Assembly (NCBI RefSeq): GCF_020379485.1
Contig: NW_026014174.1
Coordinates: 1-64,000, forward strand
Direction of reading: 5' to 3'
Origin: Brassica napus
Taxonomy: Eukaryota > Streptophyta > Magnoliopsida > Brassicales > Brassicaceae
DNA: 64,000 nt
The notes under the pieces were generated by a model. The model saw only the letters and a program-made list of their open reading frames with translations, searched no databases and was not told where the DNA came from. Shown here piece after piece: positions 24,101 through 32,955 of the stretch (the stretch's first letter is position 1; each line of letters begins with the position of its first letter). A program made the position numbers and the translations under genes.

Positions 24101-25749
24101 CCCAAGCTGTGGAGCATCCTACTCAGGCCGTGTGTTCTTTCAGTCAATATCCAGAAGCACATTGTGCATTTATGGTAAACTTGAATGAGAATCACATTCC
24201 AAGAAGCTATGAAGAGGCAATGGAGGATAAGGAGTGGAAGGAATCAGTAGGAGCTGAGGCAGGAGCTATGATAAAGAATGATACATGGTATGAGAGTGAA
24301 CTACCAAAAGGGAAGAAGGCAGTGTCTAGTAGATGGATCTTTACAATCAAGTACAAGGCTGATGGGTCGATTGAGAGAAAGAAAACTAGACTAGTAGCAA
24401 GAGGGTTTACTCAGACATATGGAGAGGATTACATTGAGACATTTGCACCAGTAGCCAAGCTACACACAATTAGAATTGTTTTAAGCTTGGCTGTGAACCT
24501 TGGATGGGGATTGTGGCAAATGGATGTGAAGAATGCATTTCTACAAGGAGAACTTGAGGATGAAGTCTATATGTATCCTCCACCAGGTCTTGAACATCTA
24601 GTGAAGAGAGGGAATGTACTGAGGTTAAAGAAGGCTATCTATGGGCTGAAGCAATCACCAAGAGCATGGTACAACAAGCTGAGCACAACTCTGAATGGCC
24701 GAGGCTTTAGGAAGTCAGAATTGGACCATACTCTCTTTACCCTTACTACACCCTCAGGTATGGTTGCCCTCCTTGTGTATGTGGATGATATCATTATCAC
24801 AGGAAGTGATAAAGAAGGTATCAAAGCAACCAAGGAGTTTCTAAAGTCTATGTTTGAAATAAAAGACTTGGGAGAAATGAAATACTTTCTTGGAATTGAG
24901 ATTTGTAGATCCAAGGAAGGTTTGTTCATGTCCCAAAGGAAGTATACACTTGATCTTTTGAAAGATGCAGGTGCTTATGGAGGCAAGACAGCAAGAATGC
25001 CAATGGAGGATGGCTACAAAGTACCAAGAGAGGGGGAGATTGAAGACAGCAAGCCATTTCATGATCCTAAACTCTATAGAAAACTTGTTGGAAAATTGAT
25101 TTATCTAACCATCACAAGACCTGATATATGCTTTGCTGTGAATCAGGTGAGTCAACACATGCAGCTTCCCAAGGAACATCATTGGCGTATGGTGGAGAGG
25201 TTGCTGATGTATCTAAATGGCTCGCCGGATCAAGGTGTATGGATGGGGTGCAATGGAAGCACAGAAGTGGTGGGCTATTGTGATGCTGATTGGGCAGGTG
25301 ATAGAGCTGACAGAAGATCAACAACCGGCTATTGCACATTCATTGGAGGCAACTTGGTGACTTGGAAGAGTAAGAAACAGAAGGTGGTGTCATGCTCTAG
25401 TGCAGAAGCTGAATATAGAGCCATGCTGAAGCTTACAAACGAGCTAGTTTGGATCAAGGGCATCTTGAAGCATTTGGAGATAGCACAAGACACTCCAATG
25501 ACAATGCATTGTGACAACCAGGCCGCCATTCACATAGCCTCCAACTCGGTGTTCCATGAGAGAACAAAGCACATTGAGGTTGACTGCCACAAGGTGAGGC
25601 AGATGATTGTCCTAGGAGTCATCTTGCCATGTTATACTAGGAGTGAAGATCAGTTGGCTGATGTATTCACCAAGGCTGCAAGGCAAAAGACAATGGAGTC
25701 CATTCATATCAGATTGGGCCTCATTGATCTTGGGAAGAGAAGCAGCTGA
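21178..25749 (+). CDS. Copia-2A gag-pol polyprotein, intact
   Basis: A single 1523-residue frame encoding all proteins needed for copia retrotransposition. The start at 21178 is the first ATG that opens the long frame. The gag nucleocapsid region ends in a CCHC zinc knuckle, CDHCKKHGHKKSQC (C253, C256, H261, C266). Aspartic protease follows with DSGASHHM (D416). The integrase zinc-binding segment is WHARLGH...CEAC (H547, H552, C572, C575), and the catalytic core is D602, D664 and E700, with the NGVAERKNRH motif. A Glu/Gln-rich linker (about 790-945) ends in an Arg-rich LRRSTRLRKD. Reverse transcriptase spans about 1037-1280, with QMDVKNAFLQ and YVDD at 1201-1204. RNase H has D1369, E1410 and D1446. 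No stop or frameshift is present and all catalytic residues looked for are there. It acts in cytoplasmic particles and, as integrase, in the nucleus. The length is normal for plant copia. Confidence 0.97.
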   Translation: MESGMNMNMKVAVCFKGNNYLVWSRMVRTTVGSKGLWKHINPGEAPKLITQGEDDGEAASNAAEKWYQEDMLVMSVLHASLEPAILDAYSYCESAKELWDTLKKVYGNTSNLSRVFEVKQAINNLVQEDMEFTKHLGRFRSLWSEMEMLRPSTTDADELNKRREQDKVFGLLLTLNPAYNGLIQHLLREDTLPDLEDVCARIQKEQGSIGLFAKKGDLSLASQATQEEGNEATQANKAAAHGKYEERRFNGNCDHCKKHGHKKSQCWILHPHLKPAKFMKDREARANVSDGTSGAGPSKGKEIDGREGGDGKSLVAYTGAPSNRGNYDQEYLRRSDLDALIKLFKEHGNTFAYSFGARAIENDENLTRTDRMHESVIEMLNQSRTASFARNDHVFKPSSILAHIARSHTIKPLVVDSGASHHMISDTSLIKDIVPMNGNVMIANGDKIPIRGIGSLKLFGKETKAFYMPEFTSNLLSVKKCATDLQCNVIFSPNDVKFQDIKSSKMIGKGVTKGELYLLKDLAPVSSYSCSFTSVSGSSLSKNALWHARLGHPHNKALKLMLPGVSFENNECEACILGKHCRTVFTKSTTVYEKCFDLIHSDVWTAPCLSRDNHKYYVTFIDEKSKYTWLTLIPTKDRVLDAFKNFQAYVTNHYNAKIKIFRSDNGGEYTGQAFKLHLSQHGILHQTSCPYTPQQNGVAERKNRHLMEVARSMMFQSNVPKKFWSDAVATACYLINRTPTLILQGQSPFEVLNQYKPSLEHMKIFGCLCFVMVPGEIRNKLEAKSSKAMFIGYSSSQKGYKCYDPNTRRVLVSREVKFVEEKGYYEEQIQEDLRDLTSDRAETLRLILEGLGINMNQGHQGGRSTTPAPDHQTSNLEHEGGNETRTPNLEREETSREESSGSHDQGVESDDQQEEANDQLREEGAEASQLGEERSEMLSQEEEQEMAQEGPMLRRSTRLRKDPSSWVNTRVYYNAQAVEHPTQAVCSFSQYPEAHCAFMVNLNENHIPRSYEEAMEDKEWKESVGAEAGAMIKNDTWYESELPKGKKAVSSRWIFTIKYKADGSIERKKTRLVARGFTQTYGEDYIETFAPVAKLHTIRIVLSLAVNLGWGLWQMDVKNAFLQGELEDEVYMYPPPGLEHLVKRGNVLRLKKAIYGLKQSPRAWYNKLSTTLNGRGFRKSELDHTLFTLTTPSGMVALLVYVDDIIITGSDKEGIKATKEFLKSMFEIKDLGEMKYFLGIEICRSKEGLFMSQRKYTLDLLKDAGAYGGKTARMPMEDGYKVPREGEIEDSKPFHDPKLYRKLVGKLIYLTITRPDICFAVNQVSQHMQLPKEHHWRMVERLLMYLNGSPDQGVWMGCNGSTEVVGYCDADWAGDRADRRSTTGYCTFIGGNLVTWKSKKQKVVSCSSAEAEYRAMLKLTNELVWIKGILKHLEIAQDTPMTMHCDNQAAIHIASNSVFHERTKHIEVDCHKVRQMIVLGVILPCYTRSEDQLADVFTKAARQKTMESIHIRLGLIDLGKRSS

Positions 25750-25781
25750 TCCCCTTAGTCATGAGATCTTTACTCTTTTTC

Positions 25782-25834
25782 CCTCATTAAGGTTTTGTCC
25801 CAATGGGTTTTCCTTAGTGAGGTTTTTAATGAGG
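25782..25834 (+). other. Conserved 3' noncoding inverted repeat, Copia-2A
   Basis: CCTCATTAA (25782-25790) and TTAATGAGG (25826-25834) are perfect 9-bp inverted repeats around a centre containing CCCAATGGG. They lie between the gag-pol stop and the polypurine tract. The same structure is in Copia-2B (36070-36122), and a weaker form is in Copia-1, so it has been kept in both families and may be a functional RNA fold. The remaining bases to the polypurine tract show nothing else. Confidence 0.65.
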
Positions 25835-25880
25835 AAGATCCCATGGCTGTCCAAGCTTAGTCTTTCACAAAGCTAAGCTT

Positions 25881-25889
25881 GAGGGGGAG
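25881..25889 (+). other. Copia-2A polypurine tract
   Basis: GAGGGGGAG directly abuts the TGTTGAG start of the right LTR, the expected plus-strand primer site. Confidence 0.9.
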
Positions 25890-26490
25890 TGTTGAGATGA
25901 AGAGTGTCAAGTGAGGAATGGAGATGAGGGTTGAGTAGAATGAAGAAGAGGAAGGATAGGAAGGTTTGGGAGCTTTGGGATCAGCCTGTCCGTACAAGGC
26001 CGTACATGGCCGTACATGACAGGACAGGCCGTACAAGATAGGATCGACCAAAGCTCAACCAAACCTCACCATAAGTTATCCGAGTTACTTAAGTAAAGAG
26101 GAGAAGTTACCTTGGCATTTGTGGATGGATCAGACCGTTGGAAAGGATAAGGGAGAGTCTTGGACAGGCTGGCACAGCTGGACACGGAAAAGCAAAAGGT
26201 ATGAGCCAGCTAATGAAGGCTCACACGCGCGGCTCACCTCATTGGACAAGTTTGAAATGGCCTTTGACTCCACATGCTTACCTTATCCTCTTAGCTACGA
26301 AAACCCTTGTCTCTTCTCTTATAAAGTTGTAAACACTCTCATTAATACAATCAAGCAAGTTATGAGTCTCTCTTAGTCTCTCTAAAACTCTCTCTAGACT
26401 CCAAATCTTATTTCAGACTTTAATCTTTTCTAAACTCATTCTAATCTTCTCTAAACACTCAGATTACTCTTAACATCATTAAAACTATCA
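25890..26490 (+). repeat. Copia-2A 3' LTR, start of the composite tandem unit
   Basis: 601 bp, ending ACTATCA, followed by the right target duplication TGAAT (26491-26495). It carries two substitutions not seen in the left LTR of 2A, the lone LTR, or either LTR of 2B. This LTR plus the ten monomers that follow forms the first copy of a unit of about 2366 bp that repeats at 28256. Confidence 0.95.
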
Positions 26491-28255
26491 TGAATCACTT
26501 TGTAAGAAGCTTTATTTGGATACATAAAGTGGTGGAGAATCACCAGGAAGTTGAATAAATCTCATAGGAGTTGGCATGAAGAAGTTATCCCACTTTCAAA
26601 TCAGGTGATTCCAGTTTCCCAGTTTGGGAATAGCACAGCTTCATCGTCGTTCCAATCAAACCAGGATGAATCACTTTGTGAAAAGCTTGATTTGGATACA
26701 TAAAGTGGTGGAGAATCACCAGGAAGTTGAATAAATCTCATAGGAGTTGGCATGAAGAAGTTATCCCACTTTCAAATCAGGTGATTCCAGTTTCCCAGTT
26801 TGGGAATAACACAGCTTCTTCGTCGTTCCAATCAAACCAGGATGAATCTCTTGGTAAGAAGCTTGATTTGGATACATAAAGTGGTGGAGAATCACCAGGA
26901 AGTTGAATAAATCTCATAGGAGTTGGCATGAAGAAGTTATCCCACTTTCAAATCAGGTGATTCCAGTTTCCCAGTTTGGGAATAACACAGCTTCTTCGTC
27001 GTTCCAATCAAACCAGGATGAATCACTTTGTGAAAAGCTTGATTTGGATACATAAAGTGGTGGAGAATCACCAGGAAGTTGAATAAATCTCATAGGAGTT
27101 GGCATGAAAAAGTTATCCCACTTTCAAATCAGGTGATTCCAGTTTGCCAGTTTGGGAAAAACACAGCTTCTTCGTCGTTCCAATCAAACCAGGATGAATC
27201 TCTTGGTAATAAGCTTGAGTTGGATACATAAAGTGGTGGAGAATCACCAGGAAGTTGAATAAATCTCATAGGAGTTGGCAAGAAGAAGTTATCCCACTTT
27301 CAAATCAGGTGATTCCAGTTTCCCAGTTTGGGAATAGCACAGCTTCTTCGTCGTTCTAATCAAACCAGGATGAATCACTTTGTAAGAAGCTTGATTTGGA
27401 TACATAAAGTGGTGGCGAATCACCAGGAAGTTGAATAAATCTCATAGGAGTTGGCATGAAGAAGTTATCCCACTTTCAAATCAGGTGATTCCAGTTTCCC
27501 AGTTTGGGAATAACACAGCTTCTTCGTCGTTCCAATCAAACCAGGATGAATCTCTTGGTAAGAAGCTTGATTTGGATACATAAAGTGGTGGAGAATCACC
27601 AGGAAGTTGAATAAATCTCATAGGAGTTGGCATGAAGAAGTTATCCCACTTTCAAATCAGGTGATTCCAGTTTCCCAGTTTGGGAATAGCACAGCTTCAT
27701 CGTCGTTCCAATCAAACCAGGATGAATCACTTTGTGAAAAGCTTGATTTGGATACATAAAGTGGTGGAGAATCACCAGGAAGTTGAATAAATCTCATAGG
27801 AGTTGGCATGAAGAAGTTATCCCACTTTCAAATCAGGTGATTCCAGTTTCCCAGTTTGGGAATAACACAGCTTCTTCGTCGTTCCAATCAAACCAGGATG
27901 AATCTCTTGGTAAGAAGCTTGATTTGGATACATAAAGTGGTGGAGAATCACCAGGAAGTTGAATAAATCTCATAGGAGTTGGCATGAAGAAGTTATCCCA
28001 CTTTCAAATCAGGTGATTCCAGTTTCCCAGTTTGGGAATAACACAGCTTCTTCGTCGTTCCAATCAAACCAGGATGAATCACTTTGTGAAAAGCTTGATT
28101 TGGATACATAAAGTGGTGGAGAATCACCAGGAAGTTGAATAAATCTCATAGGAGTTGGCATGAAGAAGTTATCCCACTTTCAAATCAGGTGATCCCAGTT
28201 TCCCAGTTTGGGAATAGCACAGCTTCTTCGTCGTTCCAATCAAACCAGGATGAAT
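26491..28255. repeat. Satellite block of ten monomers, copy 1 of the composite unit
   Basis: Ten CentBr-like monomers with a recognisable order of variants. It opens with AGAAGCTTTATTTGG, then a CTTCATCG monomer, AATAAC/CTCTTGG and AATAAC/TGTGAAAAG monomers, and a monomer with GCATGAAAAAG, GTTTGCCAG and GTAATAAGC. Next comes one with GGCAAGAAGAAG, GTTCTAATC and GTGGCGAATC, then four more of the AATAAC and CTTCATCG types, and last a GGTGATCCCAG monomer that ends at GGATGAAT. The same order recurs at 28861-30620 and, for six monomers, at 36780-37910. Confidence 0.93.
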
Positions 28256-28863
28256 TGTTGAGATGAAGAGTGTCAAGTGAAGAATGGAGATGAGGGTTGA
28301 GTAGAATGAAGAAGAGTAAGGATAGGAAGGTTTGGGAGCTTTGGGATCAGCCTGTCCGTACAAGGCCGTACATGGCCGTACATGACAGGACAGGCCGTAC
28401 AAGATAGGATCGACCAAAGCTCAACCAACCTCACCATAAGTTATCCGAGTTACTTAAGTAAAGAGGAGAAGTTACCTTGGCATTTGTGGATGGATCAGAC
28501 CGTTGGAAAGGATAAGGGAGAGTCTTGGACAGGCTGGCACAGCTGGACACGGAAAAGCAAAAGGTATGAGCCAGCTAATGAAGGCTCACACGCGCGGCTC
28601 ACCTCATTGGACAAGTTTGAAATGGCCTTTGACTCCACATGCTTACCTTATCCTCTTAGCTACGAAAACCCTTGTCTCTTCTCTTATAAAGTTGTAAACA
28701 CTCTCATTAATACAATCAAGCAAGTTATGAGTCTCTCTTAGTCTCTCTAAAACTCTCTCTAGACTCCAAATCTTATTTCAGACTTTAATCTTTTCTAAAC
28801 TCATTCTAATCTTCTCTAAACACTCAGATTACTCTTAACATCATTAAAACTATCATGGTATCA
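28256..28863 (+). mobile_element. Lone Copia-2 LTR with an 8-base remnant of the primer-binding site
   Basis: A 600-bp Copia-2 LTR (28256-28855; one base shorter than 2A, within CAACCAACC near 28430) preceded by the usual TGAAT (28251-28255). A clean solo LTR would be followed by TGAATCACTTTG. Instead the sequence reads TGGTATCACTTTG: the first eight bases of the primer-binding site, TGGTATCA, run into satellite. The two candidate partners share ATCA at the switch point. The internal region and right LTR were therefore lost by an exchange ending just outside the LTR, with 4-bp homology. The downstream satellite matches that after 2A and 2B, so this locus descends from the same insertion. Confidence 0.93.
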
Positions 28864-30620
28864 CTTTGTAAGAAGCTTTATTTGGATACATAAAGTGGTG
28901 GAGAATCACCAGGAAGTTGAATAAATCTCATAGGAGTTGGCATGAAGAAGTTATCCCACTTTCAAATCAGGTGATTCCAGTTTCCCAGTTTGGGAATAGC
29001 ACAGCTTCATCGTCGTTCCAATCAAACCAGGATGAATCACTTTGTGAAAAGCTTGATTTGGATACATAAAGTGGTGGAGAATCACCAGGAAGTTGAATAA
29101 ATCTCATAGGAGTTGGCATGAAGAAGTTATCCCACTTTCAAATCAGGTGATTCCAGTTTCCCAGTTTGGGAATAACACAGCTTCTTCGTCGTTCCAATCA
29201 AACCAGGATGAATCTCTTGGTAAGAAGCTTGATTTGGATACATAAAGTGGTGGAGAATCACCAGGAAGTTGAATAAATCTCATAGGAGTTGGCATGAAGA
29301 AGTTATCCCACTTTCAAATCAGGTGATTCCAGTTTCCCAGTTTGGGAATAACACAGCTTCTTCGTCGTTCCAATCAAACCAGGATGAATCACTTTGTGAA
29401 AAGCTTGATTTGGATACATAAAGTGGTGGAGAATCACCAGGAAGTTGAATAAATCTCATAGGAGTTGGCATGAAAAAGTTATCCCACTTTCAAATCAGGT
29501 GATTCCAGTTTGCCAGTTTGGGAAAACACAGCTTCTTCGTCGTTCCAATCAAACCAGGATGAATCTCTTGGTAATAAGCTTGAGTTGGATACATAAAGTG
29601 GTGGAGAATCACCAGGAAGTTGAATAAATCTCATAGGAGTTGGCAAGAAGAAGTTATCCCACTTTCAAATCAGGTGATTCCAGTTTCCCAGTTTGGGAAT
29701 AGCACAGCTTCTTCGTCGTTCTAATCAAACCAGGATGAATCACTTTGTAAGAAGCTTGATTTGGATACATAAAGTGGTGGCGAATCACCAGGAAGTTGAA
29801 TAAATCTCATAGGAGTTGGCATGAAGAAGTTATCCCACTTTCAAATCAGGTGATTCCAGTTTCCCAGTTTGGGAATAACACAGCTTCTTCGTCGTTCCAA
29901 TCAAACCAGGATGAATCTCTTGGTAAGAAGCTTGATTTGGATACATAAAGTGGTGGAGAATCACCAGGAAGTTGAATAAATCTCATAGGAGTTGGCATGA
30001 AGAAGTTATCCCACTTTCAAATCAGGTGATTCCAATTTCCCAGTTTGGGAATAGCACAGCTTCATCGTCGTTCCAATCAAACCAGGATGAATCACTTTGT
30101 GAAAAGCTTGATTTGGATACATAAAGTGGTGGAGAATCACCAGGAAGTTGAATAAATCTCATAGGAGTTGGCATGAAGAAGTTATCCCACTTTCAAATCA
30201 GGTGATTCCAGTTTCCCAGTTTGGGAATAACACAGCTTCTTCGTCGTTCCAATCAAACCAGGATGAATCTCTTGGTAAGAAGCTTGATTTGGATACATAA
30301 AGTGGTGGAGAATCACCAGGAAGTTGAATAAATCTCATAGGAGTTGGCATGAAGAAGTTATCCCACTTTCAAATCAGGTGATTCCAGTTTCCCAGTTTGG
30401 GAATAACACAGCTTCTTCGTCGTTCCAATCAAACCAGGATGAATCACTTTGTGAAAAGCTTGATTTGGATACATAAAGTGGTGGAGAATCACCAGGAAGT
30501 TGAATAAATCTCATAGGAGTTGGCATGAAGAAGTTATCCCACTTTCAAATCAGGTGATCCCAGTTTCCCAGTTTGGGAATAGCACAGCTTCTTCGTCGTT
30601 CCAATCAAACCAGGATGAAT
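28861..30620. repeat. Satellite block of ten monomers, copy 2 of the composite unit
   Basis: The same ten-monomer series as 26491-28255, in the same order, with the same marker variants (AGAAGCTTTATTTGG opening; GCATGAAAAAG with GTTTGCCAG; GTTCTAATC with GTGGCGAATC; final GGTGATCCCAG). Small private changes are visible, such as GGGAAAACACAG for GGGAAAAACACAG near 29521 and CCAATTTCC for CCAGTTTCC near 30033. The LTR-to-LTR distance is 2365 bp here against 2366 bp for copy 1. It ends in TGAAT (30616-30620), which abuts Copia-2B. Confidence 0.93.
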
Positions 30621-31220
30621 TGTTGAGATGAAGAGTGTCAAGTGAAGAATGGAGATGAGGGTTGAGTAGAATGAAGAAGAGTAAGGATAGGAAGGTTTGG
30701 GAGCTTTGGGATCAGCCTGTCCGTACAAGGCGTACATGGCCGTACATGACAGGACAGGCCGTACAAGATAGGATCGACCAAAGCTCAACCAAACCTCACC
30801 ATAAGTTATCCGAGTTACTTAAGTAAAGAGGAGAAGTTACCTTGGCATTTGTGGATGGATCAGACCGTTGGAAAGGATAAGGGAGAGTCTTGGACAGGCT
30901 GGCACAGCTGGACACGGAAAAGCAAAAGGTATGAGCCAGCTAATGAAGGCTCACACGCGCGGCTCACCTCATTGGACAAGTTTGAAATGGCCTTTGACTC
31001 CACATGCTTACCTTATCCTCTTAGCTACGAAAACCCTTGTCTCTTCTCTTATAAAGTTGTAAACACTCTCATTAATACAATCAAGCAAGTTATGAGTCTC
31101 TCTTAGTCTCTCTAAAACTCTCTCTAGACTCCAAATCTTATTTCAGACTTTAATCTTTTCTAAACTCATTCTAATCTTCTCTAAACACTCAGATTACTCT
31201 TAACATCATTAAAACTATCA
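30621..31220 (+). repeat. Copia-2B 5' LTR
   Basis: A 600-bp copy of the Copia-2 LTR, with TATAAA at 31050-31055. One base is missing in the CCGTACA repeat region (AAGGCGTAC). It is followed by TGGTATCAGAGCC. Confidence 0.95.
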
Positions 31221-31233
31221 TGGTATCAGAGCC
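31221..31233 (+). other. Copia-2B primer-binding site
   Basis: TGGTATCAGAGCC, identical to the other two complete elements; initiator methionine tRNA type. The leader to 31468 matches that of 2A except for single substitutions (for example TTGAGTG against TTGTGTG near 31314). Confidence 0.9.
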
Positions 31234-31468
31234 AGGTTAGTGAGAGCCTGAGGTCGTGTGAGATTCTTTGAAGTTACAAGTTTGAAGCTTTGAAGAAACT
31301 CTTGTGTGTTCTTGAGTGTTTGAGAGGTTCCGGGTACTTTTCAAGTTCAAGACTAGTTGTGGTGTGTTGTCTGAAGCTGCGTGGGTTGAAGATCGAGGCT
31401 GTGAGGGTTTCTACAAGTCATTCAACTCAAGATAAAGTTCCTGAAGCTTAGAGAGTTCATCATTCAAC

Positions 31469-32305
31469 ATGGAGAGTGGGATGAACATGAACATGAAGGT
31501 AGCCGTGTGTTTCAAGGGAAACAACTACTTGGTATGGTCAAGGATGGTGAGAACCACGGTGGGAAGCAAGGGGTTGTGGAAGCATATTAACCCCGGAGAA
31601 GCTCCAAAACTCATCACTCAAGGAGAGGATGATGGTGAGGCTGCAAGCAACGCGGCTGAGAAGTGGTATCAAGAGGACATGCTGGTGATGTCAGTGCTTC
31701 ACGCATCCCTTGAGCCAGCAATCTTAGATGCCTACAGCTACTGTGAGTCTGCTAAGGAACTGTGGGACACACTGAAGAAGGTGTATGGGAATACATCAAA
31801 CTTGAGCAGGGTGTTTGAGGTGAAGCAAGCGATTAACAACCTGGTCCAAGAGGATATGGAGTTCACTAAACACCTTGGGAGATTCAGATCACTATGGTCC
31901 GAGATGGAGATGTTAAGGCCAAGCACTACAGATGCAGATGAGCTCAACAAGAGAAGAGAGCAAGACAAGGTCTTTGGCCTACTTCTCACCCTCAACCCGG
32001 CGTATAATGGTCTCATCCAGCACCTGCTTAGAGAAGACACTCTACCTGACCTTGAGGATGTGTGTGCGCGGATTCAGAAGGAGCAAGGCTCCATTGGGTT
32101 GTTTGCCAAGAAAGGAGACCTTTCCTTGCAAGCCAAGCGACTCAAGAGGAAGGGAATGAAGCTACACAAGCAAATAAGGCTGCTGCGCATGGGAAGTATG
32201 AGGAGAGGAGGTTCAATGGGAACTGTGATCACTGCAAGAAGCATGGCCACAAGAAGAGTCAATGCTGGATCCTTCACCCACATCTCAAACCGGCAAAGTT
32301 CATGA
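31469..32305 (+). pseudogene. Copia-2B gag-pol fragment 1: gag N-terminal two thirds
   Basis: Starts at the same ATG as 2A and is the same protein for about 218 residues. A base is then missing from the C-run of CTTTCCCTTG (about 32123-32126) and the frame is lost before the zinc knuckle. The last 60 or so residues to 32305 are out of frame and meaningless. The coding content continues in the frame of fragment 2. The break is in a homopolymer, so a consensus error is a serious alternative to true inactivation. Confidence 0.9.
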
Positions 32306-32955
32306 AGGACCGTGAGGCAAGGGCTAATGTATCAGATGGAACGAGTGGAGCTGGTCCAAGCAAAGGAAAGGAGATAGATGGGCGTGAAGGAGGTGATGGG
32401 AAGTCTCTTGTAGCCTACACTGGAGCCCCAAGCAACCGTGGGAACTATGATCAAGAGTATCTAAGGAGATCCGACCTGGATGCTCTCATCAAGCTCTTTA
32501 AAGAGCATGGTAACACATTTGCTTATTCCTTTGGTGCTAGGGCTATAGAGAATGATGAGAATCTAACTAGAACTGATAGGATGCATGAAAGTGTGATTGA
32601 AATGTTAAACCAATCTAGAACGGCTAGTTTTGCTAGGACTGATCATGTATTCAAACCATCTAGTATCCTTGCTCATATTGCTAGGTCACATACCATTAAG
32701 CCTTTAGTAGTTGATTCTGGTGCATCTCATCATATGATAAGTGACACTAGTTTAATTAAAGACATTGTACCAATGAATGGTAATGTGATGATAGCTAATG
32801 GAGATAAGATACCTATTAGAGGAATAGGAAGTCTTAAACTGTTTGGTAAGGAGACTAAAGCCTTTTATATGCCTGAATTACTTCAAACTTGTTATCTGTT
32901 AAGAAATGTGCTACTGATTTGCAATGCAATGTCATATTCAGTCCTAATGATGTGA
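32062..32955 (+). pseudogene. Copia-2B gag-pol fragment 2: zinc knuckle and protease
   Basis: Only about 32126-32878 is authentic. It carries the CCHC zinc knuckle (CDHCKKHGHKKSQC) and the protease DSGASHHM motif, equal to residues about 219-467 of the 2A polyprotein. The residues before 32126 and the tail after 32878 are out of frame. The second break is one base lost from a T-run (GAATTTACTTC in 2A, GAATTACTTC here). The ATG at 32062 is not a natural start. Confidence 0.9.

Larger units (their letters stand above)
20329..26490 (+). mobile_element. Copia-2A: intact Ty1/copia LTR retrotransposon
   Basis: A 6162-bp element with two 601-bp LTRs (TGTTGAG...ACTATCA, canonical TG...CA), an initiator-Met-type primer-binding site, one open 1523-codon gag-pol and a polypurine tract. 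It is flanked by TGAAT at 20324-20328 and 26491-26495, within the GGATGAATCACTTTG part of the satellite monomer. The LTRs differ at two positions that I could find (GTGAAGAATGG/GTGAGGAATGG and AAGAGTAAGG/AAGAGGAAGG). With an unbroken reading frame this is a candidate for a recently active, possibly autonomous element. Copia-2B and the lone LTR at 28256 share its insertion site. Confidence 0.96.
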
